This document shows, piece after piece, positions 26,484-37,672 of a stretch of 64,000 bases of DNA. This DNA is from Duganella dendranthematis (GTDB taxonomy: Bacteria; Pseudomonadota; Gammaproteobacteria; Burkholderiales; Burkholderiaceae_D): contig NZ_CP051684.1 in assembly GCF_012849375.1 (NCBI RefSeq), positions 1,550,001 through 1,614,000 on the forward strand, read 5' to 3'. The notes beneath the pieces are model-generated. The model was not told the origin of the DNA and ran no database searches. It saw nothing but the letters and a program-made list of their open reading frames with translations. Within the stretch, counting starts at the first letter, position 1, and every line of letters begins with the position of its first letter. A program made the translations under genes and the position numbers.

Positions 26484-27268
26484 GCGCGTATCCAATCGAC
26501 GGCGGCCTGCATCATCGCCCGCAATGGCGGCTGCACCTGCGCGGCCAGGTCAGCGCGATAACCATACGGCGCCTCTTCATTCATATACGTGGACTGGCAC
26601 ATCTCCAGCTGGATCGCGTGCACATTGGCATCCGGCCGGCCATAGAAGCGCGTGATATGCCCGCCCTTGAAGCGGCCGTTGACGGCGATGCTGTAACGGT
26701 CCTGCATCAGCGCGCGCGACACGATGGCGTTGCTCAGGCCCAGCGCGCAGCTCTTGTCGTCGGCGGTACCGAAGTTCAGGTCCGGCAGCTTGCCTTCAAA
26801 GAAGCGCGGCACATGCGACGCAATCGAATGCGCATCCCACAGCACCACGCGGCCGTGCAGCGCCAGCAGGCGATCCAGCTCCGCGCGCAGTTGATCGTGA
26901 TACGGCTTCCAGTACGCCTGCAGACGGCGCTGCACTTCCGCCTGATCCGGCGCGCGGCCTTCAAGGTACAGCGGCTCGCGGTGAAAGGTATCGACCGGGC
27001 ACAGGCCCGTGGTGTCCTGGCCCGGATAGAGATTGGTATTTTCCGGCGGACGATTCAAGTCGATCGCATAGCGCGACCAGCGCGCCGACAGCGTCGAAGC
27101 GCCCATCTCGTCCAAAAACTCATACAGGCGCACCAGATGCCAATCGGTGTCCTGCTTGTCGACGGCGGCCGGCGTCATCGCCGCCAGCACTTCGTCGGGA
27201 ATGTCGGTGCCCACGTGCGGCATGGACACCAGCAAGGGAATGCTGCCTGCTTTGAACTGATAATCCAT
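26480..27268 (-). CDS. hutG: N-formylglutamate deformylase HutG
   Basis: HutG hydrolyses N-formyl-L-glutamate to L-glutamate and formate, the last step of the pathway. The 262-residue protein has the N-formylglutamate amidohydrolase blocks SIPLLVSMPHVGTDIPDEV, DTDWHLVRLYEFLDEMGAS, RYAIDLNRPPENTNLYPGQ and VLWDAHSIASHVPRFFEGKLPDLNFG. The start MDYQFKAGSIP (27268) follows AAGGAGAAA. It lies 11 bases downstream of hutH and overlaps hutF by four bases. Confidence 0.92.
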   Translation of the reverse strand: MDYQFKAGSIPLLVSMPHVGTDIPDEVLAAMTPAAVDKQDTDWHLVRLYEFLDEMGASTLSARWSRYAIDLNRPPENTNLYPGQDTTGLCPVDTFHREPLYLEGRAPDQAEVQRRLQAYWKPYHDQLRAELDRLLALHGRVVLWDAHSIASHVPRFFEGKLPDLNFGTADDKSCALGLSNAIVSRALMQDRYSIAVNGRFKGGHITRFYGRPDANVHAIQLEMCQSTYMNEEAPYGYRADLAAQVQPPLRAMMQAAVDWIRA

Positions 27269-27279
27269 GCCGTTTCTCC

Positions 27280-28826
27280 TTACGGATGCAGCGTCGTGAA
27301 CAACTCCTTGCAAGACGCGCTCAACTCGCCGCGCATCACCATGCCCTTGGCCGCCTCGATGTCCGGTGCGAAGAAGCGGTCTTCCTCGTAGAACGACACC
27401 TTCTGGCGCAGCTGTGCATGCACGTGCTCCAGATGCGGCGAGGTGGTCAGCGGACGATGGAAGTCGATCCCCTGCGCCGCCGCCAGCAGCTCGATGCCGA
27501 TGATGACCGCCGTATTCTGCGCCATATCGTCCAGACGGCGCGCCGCGTAAGTCGCCATGCTGACATGGTCTTCCTGGTTGGCCGAGGTTGGAATGGTGTC
27601 CACGCTGCCCGGATGCGCCAGCGACTTGTTCTCCGAGGCCAGCGCCGCAGCGGTCACGTGGGCGATCATGAAGCCCGAGTTCACGCCCGGATCGCGCACC
27701 AGGAACGGCGGCAGACCGGACAAGGTGGCGTCGATCAGCAGCGACACGCGGCGTTCCGAAATCGAGCCGATTTCCGCGATCGCCAGCGCCAGCGTATCGG
27801 CGGCAAACGCCACCGGCTCGGCGTGGAAGTTACCGCCCGAGACCACCACCGACAGTTCCCCATCCTTGAACAGCAGCGGATTGTCGGTCACCGCATTGGC
27901 TTCGATCAGCAGCGTGCGCGCAGCGTTGTTGATGATGTCCCAACAGGCGCCCATGACTTGCGGCTGGCAGCGCAGGCAGTAAGGATCTTGCACGCGCTCG
28001 TCGCCTACCAGGTGCGAGGCGCGGATCGCGCTGTCGGATACCAGTTGACGGTAAATCGATGCGGCCGCGATCTGGCCCGGCTGGCCGCGCACTTCGTGCA
28101 CGCGCGCGTCGAACGGCGAATCGGAACCCTTGGCCGCATCCAGCGACAGCGCGCCGGACACCATGCCCGCTTCCAGCAGACGCTCGGCCATGAACAGGCC
28201 ATGCAGCGCCAGCGCGGTCGAGACCTGGGTGCCGTTGATCAGCGCCAGGCCTTCTTTCGCGGCCAGCACCACCGGCGCGATACCGGCGGCCTTGAGCGCG
28301 TCCAGTGCGTCGGTCAGCACGCCGTTGACGCGCACTTGGCCCACGCCCAGCATCGCCAGCGTCATGTGCGACAGCGGCGCCAGGTCGCCCGAAGCGCCGA
28401 CCGAGCCCTTGGCCGGAATGGCAGGCATGATGCCGGCGTTGTACAACTTGATCAGTGTGTCGACGATCAGCGGACGCACGCCCGAGTAGCCGCGCGCCAG
28501 GCTGCCGATTTTCATCAGCAGGATCAGACGGCAGACGGCGTCCGACATCAGCTCACCCGTACCGACCGAGTGCGACAGGATCAGGTTGCGCTGCAGCTGC
28601 TCCAGCTTTTCGTCCGGGATGCGGGTCTTGGCCAGCAGGCCGAAACCGGTGTTGATGCCGTAGGCGGCGTCGCCCTTGGCGACAATCGCCTGCACGGCGG
28701 CGGCGGCGGCTTCGATCACCGGATAGGCTTCGGCTGCAAGCGACAGCGGCGCGGCGGCGCTCCACACGCCGCGCAGTTCGGACAGCGTCATCGCGCCAGG
28801 TTTCAGGATCAGATTCATATTCAAGC

Positions 28827-28830
<4 letters not shown>
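27280..28830 (-). CDS. hutH: Histidine ammonia-lyase HutH
   Basis: HutH deaminates L-histidine to trans-urocanate, opening the pathway. The 516-residue protein carries the Ala146-Ser147-Gly148 triad in [11 protein letters not shown] that self-cyclises to the MIO electrophile, plus [16 protein letters not shown] near the N-terminus and KNKSLAHP-like residues ([27 protein letters not shown]) before the C-terminus. The start at 28830 ([12 protein letters not shown]) is preferred because it overlaps the hutU stop by four bases (ATGA); an in-frame ATG at 28818 is the alternative and matches the usual family N-terminus more closely. Confidence 0.95.
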
Positions 28831-30530
<1,700 letters not shown>

Positions 30531-30564
30531 GGGGTCTCCTGCGGCGGTGAATGGAATACTACGC

Positions 30565-30593
30565 AGCATAAGTTGTCTATACAACCAAGTCAA
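30565..30593 (-). promoter_or_regulatory. hutU promoter
   Basis: Read leftward, TTGACT (30588-30593) and TATGCT (30565-30570) are separated by exactly 17 bases, ending about 35 bases before the hutU start. The spacer contains the HutC-like operator at 30572-30585. Confidence 0.65.
30572..30585. promoter_or_regulatory. HutC-type operator in the hut promoter
   Basis: GTTGTCTATACAAC is a dyad with GTTGT and ACAAC arms, resembling the TTGTATAxACAA-like sites bound by HutC of Pseudomonas. Its position between the -35 and -10 boxes would let a bound repressor block RNA polymerase. In the family, urocanate releases the repressor. Confidence 0.7.
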
Positions 30594-30820
30594 CCGCTTT
30601 TTTATTTCCTTTTATGAAATTAAATTTGCGAAAATACAACGTAGTTGCAATCCGTAATTTTCCGAGCAAACAACAAATAAAGTTTTTGCCCCTGCATTAA
30701 GAATTGCTATTCCTCACCTTCTACCGATGAATAAATCCAGCGTGACCTTGGCCTGCAAGGCTCCTATTGTCGAGTTGCGGCATGGGTCTCTGGGTCTCTA
30801 ACAAGTAGAGGGGAATAGAC

Positions 30821-31342
30821 ATGAATAATAAAAAACTGCATCTGCGCGCATTGACGCTGGCAATCATGCTGGCGGCATCATCGGCAGCGATGGCCACGGT
30901 CATCCCGGTCACGCTGACGAATACCACCGGCAATATCTGGTCGGCCCACATCGGCAATACGCCGACCGGCAGCCCATTCTCGGACACCTTCACGTTCTCG
31001 CCGCCGGCTACGCCCGGTTCCTCCGCGTGGACGCTGCTGGTCAACGCCAGCTTCTCCGGCAACGGCTTGGGCAACATCCTGTTCACCTCTGCCAACCTCA
31101 ACGGCAATCCGCTGTACGTCAACTCCATCAGCGGCGGTGGCAACAGCTTCAGCCTGGCCTTGCTGACGTCCACCATGGTCTCCGGCCCGCTATCGCTGAC
31201 CGTCAACGGCACCAGCACCGGCGGCAGCTACGGCGGCAACTTCGCCGTGCAGATGGCGCCAGTGCCGGAACCGGAAACCTACGCCATGCTGGTCGGCGGT
31301 ATGGGCATACTCGCCATGCTGGCACGGCGGCGCAAATCATAA
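30821..31342 (+). CDS. FxDxF-type PEP-CTERM surface protein
   Basis: A 173-residue exported protein with signal peptide (residues 1-26, ending MATV after SSAAMA), a beta-rich middle with the FSDTFTF motif characteristic of FxDxF PEP-CTERM proteins, and a C-terminal sorting signal: VPEPETYAMLVGGMGILAMLARRRKS, i.e. PEP motif, hydrophobic span and basic tail (about residues 148-173). Such proteins are processed by an exosortase and are tied to exopolysaccharide production. No exosortase is in the window. AGAGGGGAAT precedes the ATG. A bidirectional terminator follows. Confidence 0.9.
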   Translation: MNNKKLHLRALTLAIMLAASSAAMATVIPVTLTNTTGNIWSAHIGNTPTGSPFSDTFTFSPPATPGSSAWTLLVNASFSGNGLGNILFTSANLNGNPLYVNSISGGGNSFSLALLTSTMVSGPLSLTVNGTSTGGSYGGNFAVQMAPVPEPETYAMLVGGMGILAMLARRRKS

Positions 31343-31361
31343 TGCAGACAACCGCGCCAAC

Positions 31362-31394
31362 AAAAAAAGGGAATCCAACCGGATTCCCTTTTTT
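31362..31394. terminator. Bidirectional rho-independent terminator
   Basis: A run of seven A plus GGGAATCC (31362-31376) pairs with GGATTCCC plus a run of six T (31381-31394) around a four-base loop. It ends both the PEP-CTERM gene and the converging amidohydrolase gene. Confidence 0.9.
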
Positions 31395-31396
31395 GC

Positions 31397-33055
31397 TTAT
31401 TTGCGGCTGTAGATCTTTTTGCCGCCCATCCAGGTTTGCAGCACCTGGGTTTTGCCCAGCTGCTCCGGCGGCGCCTTGAAGATGTCGCGGTCGATCAGGA
31501 TAAAGTCGGCCCACTTGCCCTTCTCCAGCGAACCGATGACGTTTTCCTGATGCGCGGCCCAGGCGGCATCCAGCGTGAAGCAGCGGAACGCTTCGGTCAG
31601 CGTCATCGCCTGGTTCTTGTACCAGCCGCCCACCGGCACGTTGGCGTTGTTCTGCCGCGTTACCGCCGCGTGCAAGCCCTCGAACGGATTCGGCGACTCG
31701 ATCGGGAAGTCCGAACCGCAGGCGATCTTCGAGCCCTGGTCGAGGAAGGTGCGCCACGCATAGGCGCCCTTGATGCGCTCGTGGCCGACGCGCTGTTCGG
31801 CCATGTTCTGGTCCGAGGTGGCGTGGGTCGGCTGCATCGACGGAATAATGCCCAGCTGCTTAAAGCGCGGGATATCCTCCGGCGTCACCACCTGCGCGTG
31901 CTCGATGCGGTGGCGCAGCTCGACGTTCTTGTACTGCGGGATCAGCTGCGCGTACGCGTCCAGGATCTGGTGGTTGCCGGCGTCACCGATGGCGTGGATG
32001 TTGACCTGGTAGCCGGCCTTCATCGCCTTGTTCATCTTGGCGCGCATTTCGGCATCCGGGTAGAACAGCAAGCCCTTGGTGGATGGCATATCCGAGTATG
32101 GCGCCAGCAGCGCCGCGCCACGGCTGCCCAGCGCGCCGTCCGAATACAGCTTGACCGCCGCCAGCGCATACACGTCGTTGGCGTAGGACGTCAGCGGGCC
32201 ATCCTTGGACAGCTCGTCGAAATCGCCGGTGGTGTCGCCGATCATGGCGTAGACGCGGGTGGTCAGTTTGCCGTGGTCGGCGTAGTCGCGGTAGATATCG
32301 TCCTGCACCACCTTGATGCCGGCGTCGTGCACGCTGGTCAGGCCGACCTTGGCCAGCGACGCCAGCGCCACATCCAGCGTGGCGCGCGCTTCGGCCGGGG
32401 TTGGCAGCGGCACCACCTTGTTGACCAGCTCCATGGCCGCATCGACCAGCACGCCGGTCGGCTTGCCGCTGACGTCGCGCTCGATCTTGCCGCCGGCCGG
32501 ATCGGGCGTCTCGCGCGTCACGCCGGCCATTTCCAGCGCCTTGGTATTGACCCAGATGGCGTGGCCGTCGACCCGGTGCAGCAGCACCGGACGGTCCCTG
32601 ACCACCACATCCAGCTCGGCGGCGGTGGGGAAACGGCCCAGCTTCCAGATCTCCTGGTTCCAGCCGAAACCGATGATCCAGGCGTTTTTCGGGTGCGCAC
32701 GGGCGAAATCGGCCACCGCCTTGACCGCGCCGTTGAGCGAGGCCGGGCTATACAGCTCGACGCCGGAAGCGATCTCGCCCAGCTCGAACACGTGGCCATG
32801 GGCGTCGATCAGCCCTGGCAGCAGGGTCTTGCCCTGGACGTCGATGTGCTCCGCGCGCGGCAGCGCCGCCGCCGTCTCCTGCTCGCTGCCCACCGCGATG
32901 ATGCGGCCCAGGTCATCGAACGCCAGCGAGGTAAACCGCTGCAACTGGCCGGCCGCGTTCAGCGTGTAGCCGTTGGCGCGGTCGATGATGGTGTCGGCGT
33001 GGGCCGGCATGGCAAATGCAGCCAGCAAGGCGGCGGTTAAAAAGGTGGGGCGCAT
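31397..33055 (-). CDS. Exported amidohydrolase (YtcJ-like)
   Basis: A 552-residue metal-dependent hydrolase with a signal peptide (MRPTFLTAALLAAFAMPAHA). Metal-binding LLPGLIDAHGHVFELG (HxH at about 81-83), RHRIEHAQVV, and KIACGSDFPIESPNPFEGLHA (last metal Asp) place it in the amidohydrolase 3/YtcJ group. The physiological substrate is unknown. The start at 33055 is chosen because GGAGA stands nine bases upstream, whereas the in-frame ATG at 33067 overlaps that ribosome binding site. No partner genes are adjacent: it converges on the PEP-CTERM gene and is divergent from the exporter. Confidence 0.87.
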   Translation of the reverse strand: MRPTFLTAALLAAFAMPAHADTIIDRANGYTLNAAGQLQRFTSLAFDDLGRIIAVGSEQETAAALPRAEHIDVQGKTLLPGLIDAHGHVFELGEIASGVELYSPASLNGAVKAVADFARAHPKNAWIIGFGWNQEIWKLGRFPTAAELDVVVRDRPVLLHRVDGHAIWVNTKALEMAGVTRETPDPAGGKIERDVSGKPTGVLVDAAMELVNKVVPLPTPAEARATLDVALASLAKVGLTSVHDAGIKVVQDDIYRDYADHGKLTTRVYAMIGDTTGDFDELSKDGPLTSYANDVYALAAVKLYSDGALGSRGAALLAPYSDMPSTKGLLFYPDAEMRAKMNKAMKAGYQVNIHAIGDAGNHQILDAYAQLIPQYKNVELRHRIEHAQVVTPEDIPRFKQLGIIPSMQPTHATSDQNMAEQRVGHERIKGAYAWRTFLDQGSKIACGSDFPIESPNPFEGLHAAVTRQNNANVPVGGWYKNQAMTLTEAFRCFTLDAAWAAHQENVIGSLEKGKWADFILIDRDIFKAPPEQLGKTQVLQTWMGGKKIYSRK

Positions 33056-33193
33056 CGGGTTCTCCATTCAGCAGCAAGATTCAGAGTGTAGCGAAGTTTG
33101 CGTTTTGGTCAACCGAAGCGTGCAGAACTGGGCTGGCCGAGTGGCCGGACGGGTACAATGCGGGCTTCCCGTGTTTATTAGCGTGACTAGCCA

Positions 33194-35038
33194 GTGTCCA
33201 GCCGCCAACTCTATCTCCGTCTCATCAAGGAATTCCTGCCCTATGGCGGAATCATGCTCGTTACGCTGCTGGCGGTCGCGGTGGCGGCGGCCACCGACGT
33301 ACTGCTGCTGGGCCAGCTGCAAAATGTGGTCGACGCGCTGACCCCGGCCAATTCGCTGGGCATGATCAAGACCCCGTCCACCGGCATGATGGCGGCCATG
33401 AAGCACGCGCTGGGCGATTTGCTGCCGCGCGATCCGTCCCGGGCCGCGCTGTGGACCATTCCGGCCGTGATCTTCGCGCTGGCCCTGCTGCGCATGGTGT
33501 CCAGCTTTGCCGGCGAATACGGCGCGGCCTGGCTCAACAGCCGGGTCCAGGCCAATCTGCGCGAGACCATGTTCGCCCGCATCATGCGGCTGCCGAACGG
33601 CTATTTCGACCAGTCGTCGACCGGCACCACGCTGTCGCGGGTGGCCTTCGACGCCGCCCAGGTGGCGCAGGCCGGCCTGACCGTGGTCAACGTCGCGGTG
33701 CGCGATTCGGTGGCCACCACCGGCTACCTGATCACCCTGTTCGTGGTGGACTGGCAGCTGGCGCTGTTTTGCCTCGGCCTGCTGCCGCTGGTGGCGACGG
33801 TGGTGATTTTCGCCGGCCGCCGCATGCGCGCGCTCAGCAACAGCGCCCAGTCCGCGATGGGCGAGCTGACCAATGTGCTCGACGAGAGCATCAGCGGCCA
33901 GCGCGTGGTGAAGATTTTCGGCGGCCAGCAGTATGAGCAAGACCGCTTTGCCAGGGTGGTCAAACTGAACCGCCAGCTGGCGGTCAAGCACGCCGCCACC
34001 TCGGCCTTTAACTCCGGCCTGATCATGCTGCTGATCGGCATTACCCTGTCGTCGGTGATTTATTTCGCGCTGATCCGCGCCCAGGCCGGCGCGCTGTCGG
34101 CCGGCGGCTTCGTCGCCTTCCTGACCGCGTTGATGGCGATGCAGTCGCCGATCAAGAACCTGACCAAGATTAATGAGCCGATGCAGCGCGGCCTGGCCGC
34201 GGCGGACTCGGTGTTCGGCCTGATCGACCTGGAGTCGGAGGCCGACACCGGCAAGCAAACCCTCGCCCGCGCCGAAGGGCGGCTGTCGCTGCGGGAGGTC
34301 AGCTTCCACTATCGCGGCGCGGATGGCCTGCCGCTCGATCCGGATGCGCGTCCGGCACTGGACCATGTGTCGCTGGAGATCGCCGCCGGCGAAACCGTAG
34401 CGCTGGTCGGCAGCTCGGGCAGCGGCAAGACCACGCTGGCCGCCCTGCTGCCGCGCTTTTACGATGTCAGCGGCGGCAGCATCCAGCTGGACGGATTGGA
34501 CCTGCGCGACTACACCATCGCCTCGCTGCGCCAGCAGATCGCGCTGGTGTCGCAGGACGTGGTGCTGTTCAACGACACGCTGGCGGCCAACATCGCGTAT
34601 GGCGACCCGGAGCCGTCAATGGAACGGGTCGAAGCGGCGGCGCGCGCCGCGCATGCGCATGAATTCATCGTCCGCCAGCCAGGAGGTTACCAAACGCCAG
34701 TGGGCGAGAATGGCTTGCGCCTGTCCGGCGGCCAGCGCCAGCGTCTCGCGATCGCCCGCGCGCTGTACAAGAATGCGCCGATTCTGATTCTGGACGAAGC
34801 CACCAGCGCGCTGGACACGGAATCCGAACGTCTGGTGCAACAGGCATTGGAAGTGTTGATGAAGGGCCGCACCACGGTGGTCATCGCCCACCGCCTGTCG
34901 ACGATTGAAAACGCCGACCGCATCGTGGTGCTGGATCGCGGCCGCATCGCCGAATCGGGCACGCACGATGCGCTGTTGGCGCAGAACGGCATCTACTCCC
35001 GTTTATATCAAACGCAGAAGAGCGTGCAGCCGGTATAA
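33194..35038 (+). CDS. msbA: MsbA-like lipid A export ABC transporter
   Basis: A 614-residue half-transporter with an N-terminal membrane domain (six spans, about residues 18-310) and a C-terminal ATPase: Walker A GSSGSGKTT, signature LSGGQRQRLAIARAL, Walker B ILILDEATSALD and the H-loop VIAHRLSTIENAD. MsbA flips lipid A-core across the inner membrane; the length and sequence around GKQTLARAEGRLSLREVSFHYRG are typical of the MsbA group, but other lipid exporters are similar. The start is a GTG at 33194; no ATG lies near enough to be better. It converges tail to tail with the TetR gene with no gap. Confidence 0.85.
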   Translation: MSSRQLYLRLIKEFLPYGGIMLVTLLAVAVAAATDVLLLGQLQNVVDALTPANSLGMIKTPSTGMMAAMKHALGDLLPRDPSRAALWTIPAVIFALALLRMVSSFAGEYGAAWLNSRVQANLRETMFARIMRLPNGYFDQSSTGTTLSRVAFDAAQVAQAGLTVVNVAVRDSVATTGYLITLFVVDWQLALFCLGLLPLVATVVIFAGRRMRALSNSAQSAMGELTNVLDESISGQRVVKIFGGQQYEQDRFARVVKLNRQLAVKHAATSAFNSGLIMLLIGITLSSVIYFALIRAQAGALSAGGFVAFLTALMAMQSPIKNLTKINEPMQRGLAAADSVFGLIDLESEADTGKQTLARAEGRLSLREVSFHYRGADGLPLDPDARPALDHVSLEIAAGETVALVGSSGSGKTTLAALLPRFYDVSGGSIQLDGLDLRDYTIASLRQQIALVSQDVVLFNDTLAANIAYGDPEPSMERVEAAARAAHAHEFIVRQPGGYQTPVGENGLRLSGGQRQRLAIARALYKNAPILILDEATSALDTESERLVQQALEVLMKGRTTVVIAHRLSTIENADRIVVLDRGRIAESGTHDALLAQNGIYSRLYQTQKSVQPV

Positions 35039-35617
35039 CTAGCTGCGCAGTCCCTGCACGGCAAAGCTGGCGATGGCGCGCAGGGTGGCGATGCTGGCGC
35101 CGGCCTTGGCGCTGATCTTCATGCCGGACAGCGTGGCGGCGACGAAGGCGGTAGCCTGGGTGGTGTCGGTATCGGCCGGGATCTCGCCGCTGCTTGCGGC
35201 TTCGCGCAGCTGGGCTTCGACGGCGCGGTGCAGGCGCTTGCCGCTGGCGTCACGCAAGGCGTTGACTTCCTCGTCGCTGGTGCCGAATTCGGAAATGGCG
35301 TTGACGCCCATACAGCCCTTGGCGTTGTCGCGCTTGGGACGCGAAGCGAAGGCTTGCAGCATATTGTCGATGGCGGCCAGCGGCGTGTCGCCTTTCAGGT
35401 GGCGCAGCAGCTCGGTGACGCTGTCTTCGTTGTAGCGCGCTAGCGCTTCCAGGTACAGCGTGCGTTTGTCGCCGAAGGTGTCGTACAGGCTTTGGCGGCC
35501 GATCTGCATGGCCTCCAGCAGGTCGCTGGTGGAGGTGGCGGCATAGCCTTTTTGCCAGAACACTTCCAGTGCCTTGTTCAATGTGTCGACGCGGTCGAAC
35601 TCTTTTTGCCTTGCCAC
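35039..35617 (-). CDS. TetR/AcrR family transcriptional regulator
   Basis: A 192-residue repressor-type protein: the N-terminal helix-turn-helix reads TLNKALEVFWQKGYAATSTSDLLEAMQIGRQSLYDTFGDKRTLYLEAL (about 12-58) and the C-terminal ligand domain contains KGCMGVNAISEFG. The start is a GTG at 35617 with AAGGAATAT upstream; an extension to 35725 overlaps the oxygenase gene and has no family match. It ends exactly where the MsbA-like gene ends and lies downstream of the oxygenase gene on the same strand, 13 bases away. The regulated genes are not shown by this layout. Confidence 0.85.
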   Translation of the reverse strand: MARQKEFDRVDTLNKALEVFWQKGYAATSTSDLLEAMQIGRQSLYDTFGDKRTLYLEALARYNEDSVTELLRHLKGDTPLAAIDNMLQAFASRPKRDNAKGCMGVNAISEFGTSDEEVNALRDASGKRLHRAVEAQLREAASSGEIPADTDTTQATAFVAATLSGMKISAKAGASIATLRAIASFAVQGLRS

Positions 35618-35630
35618 TGATATTCCTTGG

Positions 35631-36551
35631 TTAATGCGCGTCGTGGAAGATGATGCCCAGCGTGTGGCGGGCTCCGGCCCGCAGCCGGCTGACGCCATGC
35701 CGCAGGTTGACGCGGTAGATGCCACGCGTGCCCTGCACGGGACGGTGGTTGACGGCGAAGATTACCATGTCGCCGCGCTTCAGCGGTACTACTTCCACCC
35801 GCGACTGCATGCGCGGACGTTGTTCGGTCAGCACGAATTCGCCGCCGTCGAAATCGGTTCCCGGCTCGCTCAGCAGCACAGCGGCTTGCAACGGGAAGAC
35901 GTGGTCGCCATACAGGTCCTGGTGCAGGCAGTTGTAATCGCCGGCCGTGTACTGCAACAGCAGTGGCGTCGGCCGCTGCTGGCCGGCGGCGTGGCAGCGC
36001 GCCAGGAACTCGGTGTGCTCGGCCGGGAAGCGGTCGGGCAGCGCCATCAGCTCGTGCCAGCGGTTGGCGATCTGCGCCAGCGGGCCATACAGGGCATTGC
36101 GCAGCGCGGCGATCAGCGACGGCAGTGGATAGCGGAAGTACTGGTACTCGCCGCTGCCGAAACCGTGCTGCGACATCACCACGCGGCTGCGGAACAACTG
36201 CGGTTGCGCGTACTGCGCTGCCACCGCCGCGCATTCATCGGCGGTCAGCAGCCCGGGAAGGATGGCGTAGCCGTGCGCATTCAGCTCGTCGGCAATCGCT
36301 TGCCAGTCGAGGCCTGCGATATGCACCGCAATCCCCGCCGCCGCCCCCACCGCCCGCCGCGCCGTTTGCGTAGTTTGCGCGGCCTGTTCGGCATCCGCTG
36401 CCGACTGGCCGTCGACTTGCCGACCTGCCGGCTGCCCCGCCGTCTGCTCTGCGGGCGTGTGCGCGGCGCGTGGCGCTGGCGCCAGCGGTGGCACGGTGCG
36501 GGGCTTGCGCTCTGCGGCCGGATCGCCGAAATCTAGTTCGCTGTTACTCAC
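35631..36551 (-). CDS. 2OG-Fe(II) oxygenase of the Ada/AlkB-like repair group
   Basis: A 306-residue oxygenase with an Ala/Pro-rich, probably disordered N-terminus (about 10-70) and a catalytic double-stranded beta-helix: CLHQDLYGDHVFPLQAAVLLS contains the iron ligands His210 and Asp212, and NLRHGVSRLRAGARHTLGI the distal His285 and the Arg that binds 2-oxoglutarate. This matches the oxygenase group often linked to Ada and base-damage repair (Oxygenase-NA type), thought to act on alkylated DNA. It overlaps the end of ada by eight bases (36544-36551), so it belongs to the Ada operon. Confidence 0.84.
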   Translation of the reverse strand: MSNSELDFGDPAAERKPRTVPPLAPAPRAAHTPAEQTAGQPAGRQVDGQSAADAEQAAQTTQTARRAVGAAAGIAVHIAGLDWQAIADELNAHGYAILPGLLTADECAAVAAQYAQPQLFRSRVVMSQHGFGSGEYQYFRYPLPSLIAALRNALYGPLAQIANRWHELMALPDRFPAEHTEFLARCHAAGQQRPTPLLLQYTAGDYNCLHQDLYGDHVFPLQAAVLLSEPGTDFDGGEFVLTEQRPRMQSRVEVVPLKRGDMVIFAVNHRPVQGTRGIYRVNLRHGVSRLRAGARHTLGIIFHDAH

Positions 36552-37599
36552 TGCCAGCCTCCCGGTTCAACAACGCCGCCTTGCGGTCCACGCCCCAGCG
36601 GTAGCCGGAGATCGAGCCATCATTGCGCACCACGCGATGGCACGGTATCGCCACTGCAATCGCATTCGCCGCGCAGGCCGACGCCACCGCCCGCGCACCA
36701 CGCGGCACCCCGGCCAGCTGCGCCAACTCTGCATACGTCACCCGCCGTCCGGACGGTATCGCCCGCAGCACCTGCCACACGCGCTGCTGGAACGCCGTGC
36801 CCCGCACATCCAGCGGCAAGTCCAGCCCCACCGACGGCTGCTCGACCATGCCCACCACGCGCGACACCACCTGCTCATACTCAGGCTCGGCGCCGATCAG
36901 CTCCGCCTTGGGAAAGCGGTCCTGCAAATCCCGCACCAGGAAATCCGGATCGTCATCGATCAGGATCGCGCAAATCCCCTGCACTGTACTGGCCACCAGG
37001 ATCGGCCCCAGCGAACACTCGGCGATGGCAAAGCGAATCTGCTCGCCCACGCCGCCGGCGCGAAAGGCGCTCGGCGTCATGCCCAGCACCGCCGGCGACT
37101 GCGCATAAAACCGGCCGCTGGAATTAAAGCCGGCCGCATACATCGCTTCGGTCACCGATGCCTGCCCGGCCAGCCCTGCCTGCATCCGCCGCGCCCGTGC
37201 CGCGTTGGCATATGCCTTGGGCGTAATCCCGGTCACCGCCTTGAACATGCGGTGGAAGTAAAAGCGGCTGACGCCCACCGCCACTGCCAGACTGTCCAGA
37301 TCCGGCGCCTCCTCCGCCTCGTCGATCAGGCGGCAGGCCTGCGCCACCAGCGCCGCCTGCCGTTCGGCCAGCGGCGGCTGGTCCGGCTTGCAGCGCAGGC
37401 ATGGACGAAAGCCGGCCTGCTCGGCCGCCTCGCGGCTGTCGTGGAAGGCTACGTTCTTGCGCAAGGCCGGCCGCGCGCCGCACGATGGCCGGCAGTACAC
37501 CCCGGTGCTGCGCACCGAATACCAGAACACGCCGTCGGCATCGGCGTCGCGCTGCTGTACCGCGCTCCAGCGCCGCGTATCACTCTCATACTTGCTCAT
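36544..37599 (-). CDS. ada: Bifunctional Ada: methylated-DNA-protein methyltransferase and AraC-type activator
   Basis: A 351-residue protein with three parts. The N-terminal zinc domain (about 1-80) contains VYCRPSCGARPALRKNVAFHDS and RPCLRCKPD, with the methyl-accepting Cys for phosphotriesters. A helix-turn-helix AraC domain follows (about 85-180, SLAVAVGVSRFYFHRMFKAVTGITPKAY). The C-terminal methyltransferase has the active site IPCHRVVRNDGSISGYRWG (about 317-335) for O6-methylguanine. Methylated Ada activates its own operon. The start MSKYESDTRRW (37599) is preferred as GGAG stands seven bases upstream. Divergent from hutC; followed by the overlapping oxygenase gene. Confidence 0.93.
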   Translation of the reverse strand: MSKYESDTRRWSAVQQRDADADGVFWYSVRSTGVYCRPSCGARPALRKNVAFHDSREAAEQAGFRPCLRCKPDQPPLAERQAALVAQACRLIDEAEEAPDLDSLAVAVGVSRFYFHRMFKAVTGITPKAYANAARARRMQAGLAGQASVTEAMYAAGFNSSGRFYAQSPAVLGMTPSAFRAGGVGEQIRFAIAECSLGPILVASTVQGICAILIDDDPDFLVRDLQDRFPKAELIGAEPEYEQVVSRVVGMVEQPSVGLDLPLDVRGTAFQQRVWQVLRAIPSGRRVTYAELAQLAGVPRGARAVASACAANAIAVAIPCHRVVRNDGSISGYRWGVDRKAALLNREAGSE

Positions 37600-37672
37600 C
37601 TTAGACTCCGTCACAGGTGGAATGATGCCATGCTAGCCAGCGCCGCATCGCCGTGCACTCCGCCTCTTGCTT

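Noticed and set aside
31436..33040. 534-codon rightward open frame opposite the amidohydrolase
   Set aside because: Antisense shadow; no ribosome binding site or family match.
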